Source: Paenibacillus guangzhouensis (GTDB lineage Bacteria > Bacillota > Bacilli > Paenibacillales > Paenibacillaceae). From it: 64,000 nt of DNA. A program made the position numbers and the translations under genes. Numbering within the stretch: position 1 is the stretch's first letter; each line of letters opens with the position of its first letter. Where the stretch lies: the NCBI RefSeq assembly GCF_009363075.1, contig NZ_CP045293.1, positions 6,049,501 through 6,113,500 on the forward strand, given 5' to 3'. Below are positions 1-8,700 of this stretch, piece after piece. The notes below the pieces were generated by a model that saw only the letters and a program-made list of their open reading frames with translations, was not told the origin of the DNA and made no database searches.

Positions 1-2
1 CG

Positions 3-236
3 AAGTCGATTGCGGAAGTGAACATTAAAGAATGCATCGATTACTCTGCGGGTGTCGACGGCTTGCCGCCAGAGAATGTATTGAAGTTCATCCTTGAGGA
101 CGGATCCTGGTTCTGCTTGCGCCCTTCTGGCACGGAACCTAAGATTAAAATCTATTTTGCGGTTCAAGGGGAGTCATACGCCGAGTCTGAAGCGGCTCTA
201 GATCGACTTGTCGCGGCCGTAGTAGAACGTTTATAG
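3..236 (+). CDS. Phosphosugar mutase (phosphoglucomutase/phosphomannomutase type), C-terminal end only
   Basis: This is the 3' end of a gene that begins before the window; the frame is open from base 3 and stops at 236. The visible 77 residues hold the C-terminal phosphosugar mutase domain: the phosphate-contacting loop [12 protein letters not shown], followed by a helix ending VVERL, is diagnostic of the alpha-D-phosphohexomutase superfamily. The enzyme interconverts sugar 1- and 6-phosphates in the cytoplasm. Glucose versus mannose specificity cannot be told from the tail. It lies directly before cell-wall-polymer genes, so it may supply sugar phosphates for them; that is inference. Confidence 0.85.
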   Translation, partial: KSIAEVNIKECIDYSAGVDGLPPENVLKFILEDGSWFCLRPSGTEPKIKIYFAVQGESYAESEAALDRLVAAVVERL

Positions 237-343
237 TATAAGTACCGTCCAAACACGTATCCAACTTGACGACCTCTCCGGAAATCTTCAAAATTTCTGG
301 AGAGGTATTGAAATTTTATGTACATCATTTAGGAGGTTTTTCT

Positions 344-2359
344 GTGCTTCAACGTTTGCATCCTTGGAATACACGTATTCGCTCATGGTTATGGTGGATT
401 GTCATTGTGGCCATTATTGCCGCGCTGCCAGTTGTCTATGACCGTATTCAGACGGAGAATACTTCGAAAAAGGTTGAATTTGTATTTGATTATCGCGACT
501 TGGTAGACGTCGCTGCGCTTCAGCCGAACCCCGATGCTTTTATTCAAGAATGGCTAGGTAAGTTAAAAGAGGCCGGCGTTCAATCCATGTCGATGTATGA
601 GAGTACATTGTCTGAATTTAAGTCGAGCCGCCGTATTCAGCTCTTTAATGCGAATGAGTTGTCTTTATTAACGGGACAACCTGTCAATCTGCAGCAGAAC
701 TATACGAATTTGCTGTTCACAAGTGCTGAGAATGAGAAGGCGCTCGCGCCAATCATCCGGGATACGTTCACTCGTCTCGGCTATGAAGTAAGATCTTGGT
801 CTTTCAAGGAACAGAATGGACTTGTCATTGAAGCTTCACCAGATCAAGCCTTGATGAAACCGATGCAACAAGATCCGATTACGATGCAAATGCTCCACGA
901 TCGTGGATTTCATATTGTCCCTCGTCTGACGGATGCACTCCCGTACGATTCACAGGTGACAGAACAGCTATTGTCGACATATTCCAACCTTGGTGTTAAC
1001 CGAATTATCTTTGACGGCGAGTCGGTGACAGGATTCAGTGATGAGGCAGACAGAGGCACATTAACGGATTTTGCGAACCGATTGAAGGAGCACAATATTG
1101 GGATTGCCACCATTGAGAACTTGAAGAAGCCGCAGAAGGGCATTCAGAAGCTCTCGTATTTGATCGATTACAATGTGGTTCGGCTGTACTCTTTGAGTGA
1201 ACAGGATTCTTCCTTGTCGCCAGCGACGATCTCCGATCGCTTCACACTTGCGACGAAGGATCGTAATATTCGGATGCTGTATCTGAATACCGCTGCCGCG
1301 AAGGATTTGACGAAGGCTGAATTGACGAACTCGCTCGATAACTTGGTGCGCAGCTTGCAAGCCCCAGGTCATGCCATTCGTGATATTGAGAAGAACGGCT
1401 TTACAATGGGACAAGCTGAGCCATTCCAGGTAACAGACTCTAGCTTGCAGCATTATTTGAAGCTTATTGTCGTGATTGGCGCTGTTGCGTTTATTTCGTT
1501 GTTAATTTCGTATTTCATTCCATTGCTAATGACACCGGCATTCATTCTTGGGTTGATCGGTGCTGCTGGATTGTACAAGCTAAAGCCAGCTCTGCTCGAA
1601 CAAGCGTTGGCTCTTGGTGTATCGATTAGTGCGCCGACCATTGCGCTTATTCTCGTTATTCGTAAAATGCAAGCTCTTCGTGAAGCGAACAGTGATTTAT
1701 CTGCCGGTACACGTCTCGTTCATACCTTGATTCAATATGTGAAGACGGCGATTATCTCGCTTATGGCTGTTCCATTTATGATTGCGCTGCTGAACAACAT
1801 TAGCTACAGTCTGGTATTGAATCAATTCCGCGGCGTCAGTCTGCTTCACTTGGCACCGATCGGTCTTGTGGCGTTATATGTATTCTTGTACTGCGGTGAT
1901 TCTGTCTTAAAAGAGCTGCGCAGATGGCTCCGTATGCCGATTACGGTCATTATGGTTGTTGCATTCGTCGTTGCGGCTGCTGCGGGGTACTACTATTTGA
2001 CAAGAACGGGGAATAGCGGATCGGTTTCTTCTATAGAATTGACGTTCCGCTCGTTGCTTGAAAATTTGATGGGCGTTCGTCCACGGAACAAAGAGTTCTT
2101 ACTCGCACATCCGTTATTTATGGTCGGATTGTTCGTTTCGCTGCGTTATGCGTGGGGCCGTTTCTTCTTTATTATTGCGGTCATGGGCCAGTTGTCGATG
2201 GTCGATACCTTCGCGCATATCCACTCGCCGGTTATGATCTCGCTCATTCGCGGATTATTAGGTCTTGGTCTTGGCTTAATTATCGGTTTGGTCGCAGTAC
2301 TCGTCTGGCAAATCGTTGAAAGGTGTTGGAAAAAATGGTCGCCACTCCTCGAAGAATAG
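344..2359 (+). CDS. DUF5693-like multi-pass membrane protein next to csaB
   Basis: I place the start at the GTG at 344, ten bases after the AGGAGG that starts at 331; the open frame extends further upstream but without a ribosome site. The 671-residue product has an N-terminal membrane anchor (about residues 10-35), an extracytoplasmic region of some 330 residues, then at least eight hydrophobic segments to the C-terminus. This layout fits the DUF5693 family, whose function is unknown to me. It overlaps csaB by 25 bases, so the two are translationally linked. In other SLH bacteria csaB is paired with csaA, a polysaccharide export protein; a comparable role in moving or modifying the wall polymer is a guess from position. 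Confidence 0.75.
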   Translation: MLQRLHPWNTRIRSWLWWIVIVAIIAALPVVYDRIQTENTSKKVEFVFDYRDLVDVAALQPNPDAFIQEWLGKLKEAGVQSMSMYESTLSEFKSSRRIQLFNANELSLLTGQPVNLQQNYTNLLFTSAENEKALAPIIRDTFTRLGYEVRSWSFKEQNGLVIEASPDQALMKPMQQDPITMQMLHDRGFHIVPRLTDALPYDSQVTEQLLSTYSNLGVNRIIFDGESVTGFSDEADRGTLTDFANRLKEHNIGIATIENLKKPQKGIQKLSYLIDYNVVRLYSLSEQDSSLSPATISDRFTLATKDRNIRMLYLNTAAAKDLTKAELTNSLDNLVRSLQAPGHAIRDIEKNGFTMGQAEPFQVTDSSLQHYLKLIVVIGAVAFISLLISYFIPLLMTPAFILGLIGAAGLYKLKPALLEQALALGVSISAPTIALILVIRKMQALREANSDLSAGTRLVHTLIQYVKTAIISLMAVPFMIALLNNISYSLVLNQFRGVSLLHLAPIGLVALYVFLYCGDSVLKELRRWLRMPITVIMVVAFVVAAAAGYYYLTRTGNSGSVSSIELTFRSLLENLMGVRPRNKEFLLAHPLFMVGLFVSLRYAWGRFFFIIAVMGQLSMVDTFAHIHSPVMISLIRGLLGLGLGLIIGLVAVLVWQIVERCWKKWSPLLEE

Positions 2360-3462
2360 TCATCTCAGGATATTACGGATTCAACAATAGCGGGGATGAA
2401 GCGGTACTCAGATCGATTTTGACGGCGCTCGAGCAAGAATCGAAGGCCCAAGGGGTTCCAATTGTTCCAATTGTGCTATCAATTAACCCTAGGCTGACGA
2501 AACGCCTGTATCAAGTGCAAGCCGTGCATCGGATGGACTTTCGGAAAGTGTTCCGTGCGATTTGGACGAGCCACGGTCTGATCAGTGGTGGTGGAAGCTT
2601 GCTGCAGGATGCGACAGGCTCGAAGACGATTCCCTATTATCTAGGCGTAATTAAGCTGGCGCAATGGCTTCGGAAGCCGACGTTTATCTATTCGCAAGGG
2701 GTAGGGCCGGTGAACCGGAAGTCATTCTTCCCATTCATTCGGAACGCATTTCAACGGAGCAAATTCGTCTCGGTACGGGATATTGAATCGGCTGAATTGT
2801 TGCAGACGATGGGGCTGGCTGAAGAACGCATTCATGTCGTGCCTGACCCGGTCATGGGCTTGCCGATCTCGAACGATCCTGAGATTCATGCCGAGGCGTT
2901 AGACGCCAATGAGCTGACCCTTCCTATGGTTGGTGTCTCCGTCCGCTACTGGAAAGAAGATCGCAGTGACATGCATCGCATTGCAGATGCGCTCCGCTTG
3001 CTATGTGAGCAGCATCCCGTTCATTTGCGTTTCTTGCCGTTCCATTTGCCAAGTGATGAAGAAGCCTCAAGATATATCATCGAACGAATGGGCGATCTAA
3101 CGGAACTTGGATGTCAGGTTTCGATCTGTCCGCCGCATGAGCAGCCGCAAAGCATGTTAGCGGAAGTGAGTCGTTGTCAGCTGCTAGTGGGCATGCGATT
3201 GCATTCTTTAATCTATGCGGCATCGCAGCAGGTCCCAATGATCGGGATTTCGTATGATCCGAAGATCGATCATTTCTTGCATCGGTTACAGATGGAGCCG
3301 GTCGGTACGACAGATGTCTTGAATCCGGACTTAATGTCGGGCGAAGCTGCGTATCTATTAAACAACCGTACACAGTGGCAAGCAGAAAAACGTGAATCTA
3401 TTGAAAATTTAAAACAACAAGCGAGTGAACCTGCAGAACAAATTGTTCAATATTTCCGTTAA
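2335..3462 (+). CDS. csaB: CsaB, polysaccharide pyruvyltransferase for the secondary cell wall polymer
   Basis: The 375-residue product begins with SGYYGFNNSGDEAVL (from residue 11), the N-terminal signature of the polysaccharide pyruvyltransferase family, followed by SGGGSLLQD and, near the C-terminus, VGMRLHSLIYA with the conserved histidine. CsaB transfers pyruvate from phosphoenolpyruvate to ManNAc residues of the secondary cell wall polymer, creating the ligand for SLH domains. Three SLH proteins in this window support that role. I chose the ATG at 2335, nine bases after AAAGGTG, over an in-frame GTG at 2323. The gene overlaps the membrane protein gene before it and is followed by tagA 54 bases later. 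Confidence 0.93.
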   Translation: MVATPRRIVISGYYGFNNSGDEAVLRSILTALEQESKAQGVPIVPIVLSINPRLTKRLYQVQAVHRMDFRKVFRAIWTSHGLISGGGSLLQDATGSKTIPYYLGVIKLAQWLRKPTFIYSQGVGPVNRKSFFPFIRNAFQRSKFVSVRDIESAELLQTMGLAEERIHVVPDPVMGLPISNDPEIHAEALDANELTLPMVGVSVRYWKEDRSDMHRIADALRLLCEQHPVHLRFLPFHLPSDEEASRYIIERMGDLTELGCQVSICPPHEQPQSMLAEVSRCQLLVGMRLHSLIYAASQQVPMIGISYDPKIDHFLHRLQMEPVGTTDVLNPDLMSGEAAYLLNNRTQWQAEKRESIENLKQQASEPAEQIVQYFR

Positions 3463-3516
3463 TAAAGTAGGGAACCGCTGAGTGATATTATCATGGACCC
3501 AAAGGATGAGTTATTC

Positions 3517-4287
3517 GTGAACATGAGCAGTCAACAACAAGCAGTAGCAGTGGAGAAATTGCCGATCTTCGGCGTGCCCTTCTCTACCATGAATATGGAG
3601 GAGACAGTACGATATTTAACAAACGCGATTGAACGGCGTACAGTGAACCACGTCATTACGGCGAATCCGATTATGGTCATGGCTGCTGTAAATGATCCTC
3701 AGATGCTGAAAATCATGCAGCGGGCCGATTTGATCGTCCCGGATGGGGCTGGGATTGTATGGGCAGCCAATTACGTCAAACGTCCTCTACCAGAGCGCGT
3801 TACGGGCTTTGATCTGCTGCACCATCTGATGAAGCTTGGAGATGAGCAATCGTGGCGCGTGTTTCTGTTAGGCACTTCGCAGGAGATTATCACGGAGGCT
3901 GCGCGTAGACTTGCTGCTCAATATCCCAATGTACAGATCGTTGGCGTGCGTAACGGATTTTTTGGCGAGGATGAGGATCAAGCCGTGGTGTCTCAAATCC
4001 AAGAGGCTGCGCCGGACATCTTGTTCGTTGCGCGCTCTGCAGCCACACAAGAGCCTTGGATTGCAAAGTATCGGGAACAATTGAGTGTTCCGGTGATGAT
4101 GGGCGTTGGAGGTAGTTTTGATGTCATTTCCGGCAAGCTCAAACGTGCACCTAAGCTGTTCCAGAAAATGCGGCTTGAATGGTTCTATCGTCTCATGAAG
4201 GAGCCTTGGCGATTCAAAAGAATGCTTGCGCTCCCGAAATTCATGTGGAAAGTGATACGCGAGAAAGAAAACGTCACAAAACCATGA
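3517..4287 (+). CDS. tagA: TagA/WecG-family N-acetylmannosaminyltransferase
   Basis: A WecG/TagA/CpsF-family glycosyltransferase of 256 residues. It adds N-acetylmannosamine to GlcNAc-diphospho-undecaprenol, the second step in making linkage units and SCWP repeats, at the inner face of the membrane. The substrate region TANPIMVMAA (from residue 48) and PDGAGIVWA (from 75) are present; the later family motif normally written GsPkQEkW appears here as SAATQEPW, keeping QE but losing the glycine-proline pair. The GTG at 3517 sits ten bases after AAAGGA; ATG codons at 3493 and 3523 are alternatives. With csaB before and tagO after, it fits a ManNAc-GlcNAc polymer pyruvylated by CsaB. Confidence 0.9.
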   Translation: MNMSSQQQAVAVEKLPIFGVPFSTMNMEETVRYLTNAIERRTVNHVITANPIMVMAAVNDPQMLKIMQRADLIVPDGAGIVWAANYVKRPLPERVTGFDLLHHLMKLGDEQSWRVFLLGTSQEIITEAARRLAAQYPNVQIVGVRNGFFGEDEDQAVVSQIQEAAPDILFVARSAATQEPWIAKYREQLSVPVMMGVGGSFDVISGKLKRAPKLFQKMRLEWFYRLMKEPWRFKRMLALPKFMWKVIREKENVTKP

Positions 4288-4315
4288 AATTATCGGTGAA
4301 ATCTTCTGAAAACAC

Positions 4316-4367
4316 TTCGAAATGGATAAAAACAGGGATAGCATTTCGAATATGAACAGAGTATAAT
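4316..4367 (+). promoter_or_regulatory. Inverted repeat and -10 box upstream of tagO
   Basis: A perfect 9-bp inverted repeat, TTCGAAATG (4316-4324) and CATTTCGAA (4342-4350), with a 17-base spacer, lies just before a TATAAT at 4362-4367. No good -35 box is seen at the right distance, so a promoter that needs an activator, or an operator overlapping the promoter, is possible. Confidence 0.3.
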
Positions 4368-4403
4368 TCATTCCGGTAGATAAAATGGGGGTTGAAAAGA
4401 CCA

Positions 4404-5534
4404 ATGGGAATGGTTTACGGAATCGGCTTTATATTAGCACTAGGGTTAGCGCTCGTGCTTACGCCGCTAGTGAAGAAATTTGCAGTGAAAGTCGGCGCCA
4501 TGGATATGCCGAATGCTCGTAAAGTGCATACACGCATTATGCCGCGATTAGGCGGTCTCGGAATTTTCTTCGCATTTGGGATTGGTTTTCTATTACTCTT
4601 GCCCTGGTTGCCAGATAATATGTTTGCCAGCCGAGAAGGCAATTTGGTCAAAGCGTTGTTCGCAGGTGGATCGATCATTGTGTTGATCGGTGCACTCGAT
4701 GATAGATTTGAATTATCAGCTAAAGTGAAATTGCTAGGTCAGATTATCGCTGCTTGTGTCGTCGTCTTCGGCTTCGGCATCACGGTAGACTTCGTAAATG
4801 TACCGTTCGGTCACGGTTATCTGTCGATGCCTGATTGGATCGCTATCCCGCTTACGATCGTCTGGATCGTTGGGGTAACGAACGCCATTAACTTGATCGA
4901 CGGACTGGATGGTCTTGCTGCAGGTGTATCGGGTATTGCGATATCTACAATACTCGCGATGGCCTTCATCATGGGCAATACGACCGTTATCTTAATTAGT
5001 CTTTTATTACTCGGTAGTATTGTAGGATTCCTATTCTTCAACTTCCACCCAGCGAAGATCTTCATGGGGGATTCGGGATCCCTGTTCCTTGGCTTCAGCC
5101 TGGCGATGCTCTCGATGCTTGGGTTCAAGCAGGTGGCGATTGTCTCCTTCTTAACGCCGCTCTTCATTATCGGGGTACCGCTGTCGGATACATTCTTCGC
5201 GATTATCCGTCGCTGGCGGAGTAAGAAGCCAATCTTTGCGCCGGACAAAGGACACTTGCATCACTGCTTACGTGAGCTAGGTCTAAGTCACCGCAAAACC
5301 GTATTAGTGATCTATGCGATCGCAACCTTCTTCGGTGTACTCGCGGTAATTCAATCCGTTGCCGCAGCACACGAAGCGAATTGGGTGACATTTATCGTTG
5401 CATTTATCTTAATCTTCCTCCTGCAGATCGGTGCCGAAGTCATCGGGATCGTGGACAAGACCAAGAAACCAGTGATTCACTTCCTCAGCCGGTTCTTAAT
5501 GAAGACCGAAACGGAAACGCAATCGAAATCATAA
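4404..5534 (+). CDS. tagO: TagO/WecA-type undecaprenyl-phosphate GlcNAc-1-phosphate transferase
   Basis: A polyprenyl-phosphate N-acetylhexosamine-1-phosphate transferase of the MraY/WecA family, 376 residues with about ten membrane segments. It moves GlcNAc-1-phosphate from UDP-GlcNAc to undecaprenyl phosphate, the first step of wall teichoic acid or SCWP synthesis. The family's cytoplasmic motifs are all visible: DDRFELS, NLIDGLDGLA, FMGDSGSLF and HLHHCLRELG. The ATG at 4404 follows a G-rich stretch at 4386-4391; an in-frame TTG at 4392 is too close to it. A terminator follows directly, so this is the last gene of the SCWP cluster. Confidence 0.92.
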   Translation: MGMVYGIGFILALGLALVLTPLVKKFAVKVGAMDMPNARKVHTRIMPRLGGLGIFFAFGIGFLLLLPWLPDNMFASREGNLVKALFAGGSIIVLIGALDDRFELSAKVKLLGQIIAACVVVFGFGITVDFVNVPFGHGYLSMPDWIAIPLTIVWIVGVTNAINLIDGLDGLAAGVSGIAISTILAMAFIMGNTTVILISLLLLGSIVGFLFFNFHPAKIFMGDSGSLFLGFSLAMLSMLGFKQVAIVSFLTPLFIIGVPLSDTFFAIIRRWRSKKPIFAPDKGHLHHCLRELGLSHRKTVLVIYAIATFFGVLAVIQSVAAAHEANWVTFIVAFILIFLLQIGAEVIGIVDKTKKPVIHFLSRFLMKTETETQSKS

Positions 5535-5554
5535 TATTATAGAAGAAATACTTA

Positions 5555-5596
5555 AGAGCCTCTATCGCCTATGCGATAGGGGCTTTCTGTTTTTTA
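5555..5596 (+). terminator. Intrinsic terminator after tagO
   Basis: A stem formed by AGAGCCTCTATCGC and GCGATAGGGGCTTT around a CTAT loop, followed by a T-rich run to 5596. Confidence 0.9.
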
Positions 5597-5607
5597 GTTT
5601 AAGTTTT

Positions 5608-5670
5608 CGGGGTCCCCGCAAAGTACCTGAGTCTCTTCGGAGGCAAAGCACCACTTTGTGGGGTTATTTT
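5608..5670 (+). ncRNA. Unclassified structured element between tagO and the first SLH gene
   Basis: CCCCGCAAAGT (5614-5624) pairs with ACTTTGTGGGG (5653-5663) in an 11-bp stem with one G-T pair. Inside it, CTC-TTCG-GAG (5633-5642) forms a UUCG-type hairpin, and GCAAAGTACC and GCAAAGCACC occur on either side. TTATTTT follows. It lies after the tagO terminator and before a putative sigma-D promoter, so it is not obviously the leader of either neighbour. I could not match it to a known riboswitch. Confidence 0.45.
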
Positions 5671-5696
5671 GTGCTTACTTTTTCCTACCAAATCTC

Positions 5697-5724
5697 TAAA
5701 AATTCGGCATGTAGTGACCGATAA
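5697..5724 (+). promoter_or_regulatory. Sigma-D-type promoter for the SLH gene at 5795
   Basis: TAAA at 5697-5700, 16 bases, then ACCGATAA at 5717-5724. The flgM promoter at 32083 has the same two boxes and the same spacing. The Bacillus sigma-D consensus is TAAA, 14-16 bases, GCCGATAT. Transcription would start near 5731. Confidence 0.5.
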
Positions 5725-5794
5725 CTACAGTACATAGATTAATCCATGGAGGGTAATGAAATTAATCGCGAATCTACTAAAGGAGGACATACTT

Positions 5795-8700
5795 TTGAAG
5801 AAAATATTATCAATCATTATGGCGATCGCACTGCTGGTGGCGCTGATCCCGATCGCACCGGATAGGGTAGAGGCGGCGATTGACGCGCACAACTTTTCCT
5901 TTCCTAACGAGCAATACAAATTGGATGATGCTGCTCGTATTGTGAATAATGAGCGTCTAACCTTAAATGGTACGATCCATAATGTTATCGGACGGACAAT
6001 CTCTTATGATGTTGTTCAAATTTATAAGAAGCTGAAATCTGGTTCGACGACAGAATACGAGGAAGTTATTGTTGATTCTCGTGAGGGACAGACGGGGAAT
6101 ATTACGTTAAATGGATCAAGTATTCAAGTATTTGATATTAAGTTGTTCCCAGGTCTGAACCGAATTACTTTCAAAGGAACGCAAGGGACTTCTAGTGTAG
6201 AGGATTCGATCTACATCGAATACCGCAATGCGCCGATGATGTATAATCTGACTGCTACACTAAATGGTAACAATTTCGATGTTAAAGAAGATTCGACTAC
6301 AGTGGTATACTCTGACGCGACCAATGGTCGTACGACAGCGGACATTAGTATCACGGGGAATGCACCTAATGCTGAGAAGGTTACCGTAACAGTGAATAAT
6401 AAGAGTTGGGATTATACGGTACGCAGCACGGATAACTGGAAGTTCGTGGCATCTCCAGTAAATATCCGTAAAGGGAAGAATATCCTTAATATTAAAGTCT
6501 ACAATAACAACCAAGTTACGGAAACAACGCGTGAAATTGCTTTTTATAACGGTGAAGTAACCTTCTATGATCTAAACGTGACGGATGGCGTAAACTCAGG
6601 TGACTTGGCGACGAATCCGAATATTGCTATAAATCCGAGTAATGCATTAAAAGTAACAGGGAAAGTTATTGTACCTGTTGTATATACTCCGCCAGTACCA
6701 CCAGCAACGACCGGTACGTATAAGCCGGCCGTAGGCAATCTTACTGATGCAGCGTTAAAATATTCAGTTGATAGTGCAGCATACACTGATATTACAAGTA
6801 TCAGTACGGAAATCCCCGGATTTACGCAAGATCCTAGCACTAAATTTATGACGCTTATATTTGATGCGGGTTTAGCGGGATTATCGCTTGATCAGCCTCA
6901 TACGATTCAATTTAGTGGTTGGAACTTTGCGAAGTTACCTTCACCGGGAACAGATTTATCTGGTCTCATGCAGTTTACATTGAACGATCAAGGAAAATCG
7001 TATATTTATGACGTGAATTATTTGCCTGGATATACGGCTAGTACAACAGTTGCAGAACTTGAAACGATGCAAGGCATTAGCATGATGAATGCAAATATGA
7101 ATTCCGTGCCGGTTGGCGTGGAAGTATTAGTGGGGAACCCAACGGGATCGGATTCCGTTGCTGTAACTAAAATTGTTGATAATCTAGGGAACACTGTTCC
7201 GAATACTGGCTATGCTGCTGAAATGATTACAGGGGTCCCTGCATTATACGTTTATAAGACGATTAATGGGGTTGAGCAGCGTTTTCAACGAATTTTCCTT
7301 AAAATAACGAAGCTGCCGACTGCAGGGAAGATGACGCTTGAACTTACACTTAATACAAATGGTTCTAAGAAAAATATACCTGTAACGTTGTTATATGGGC
7401 CATTTGTAAAGTATAGTTCACTATTTGATGGGAAAATCATTAAATATGACACAACTCGTACGGATGCTTTGGCATTTCTAATAGGGGAACTAAGTTCCTT
7501 CTCGGGACAAATTTTTAATGTTGCTAACACGGATGAAATTCGATATTCAACGACTGGAACGCCAGCTCAACTGCAAAGCGTCTTCTTATATATCAATAAC
7601 ACGCTTGTAGAACTTGAAGGCGATGCGACAGACAAAACAAAATTCAAATTAAAAAGTGGCACAGACATAGAACAAAAAGCGTTTGATGCCTTGTATAAAA
7701 CAGGTGACAATACGATCAAATTCGTATTTAAGACGCCGAAGAATACTTATGAGCAGACAATTAAGCTCACTTTGATTCCGACGAATCTTCCAGTGATTCC
7801 TGCACCGGGTACAGACGGGGTGTTCCCTTACAGTACTAGTTACAACACGCCGAAAGTAAATGATCCGAATTTTGAGAAAAAGGGCAGCGTTTATATGTCC
7901 AAACAAGCTCATATGAACATTTTCGGTACATTTGATTTTATTGATTTAGGTTATGATAAAAACCAGGTTACTGCAAAACTGACCAGTTTAGCTGGAGGAA
8001 CTGCATTAACAAATTACAAAGTAAAAGTTACTTCCCCTGGTGAGCAGGATATCGTGTGGACACTAGCTAACACGTTTACGGCGAAACAGGATGGAGAAAC
8101 ATTCCAGACGGGATCGAGTGTTCCTGGGATTTCCGTTGTATATGATTACGAGCAGCAGAATTTCTCTTTCGTGATGTTGAATCATGAATTGCCGAGAGAT
8201 GGCAGCCCTAAAGTATACAATATTTATGTATATAATAGTGGGGATAATGGTCCGTTCGCATCTTACCGTTTAGAAATTCAGCCTATTGCGATTCCGTATA
8301 CGATTGAAAAGCCAAAGGTTGAGAAGCGTATTCTGAATCAGAACTATGTTGAGGTTGTTATCTCTTCTCCTGGCGCGGAGAAAATGACGATTCAGAAGAA
8401 AGAAGCAGAGAAGTTCATGTATGATCCGGACAATGATGATACGACGGCCAATAGTTTTGAAGCCTTCAGAGCTATGGTGTACGACCTCAAGCCGAATAAA
8501 GATAATAAAATTGAACTGGTGATCACGAAAGGGAAAGAAGTAACGAAAGATTCCTTTACTGTGAAATATGTGCCTACGACGATCCCTGGCATGCAGGTTA
8601 TGGAACAAATGAAAAACTCGCATAAAGTATTTGAAGGGAAATTAAATTTAACGTTCGCTAAGGATACGAATCTAGTTCGTACAGACTATAATGCGACAGA

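Noticed and set aside
5608-5670. Second c-di-GMP-I riboswitch
   Set aside because: GGCAAAGC is reminiscent, but the GACGCAAAGCC core, GNRA hairpin and closing arm are missing.
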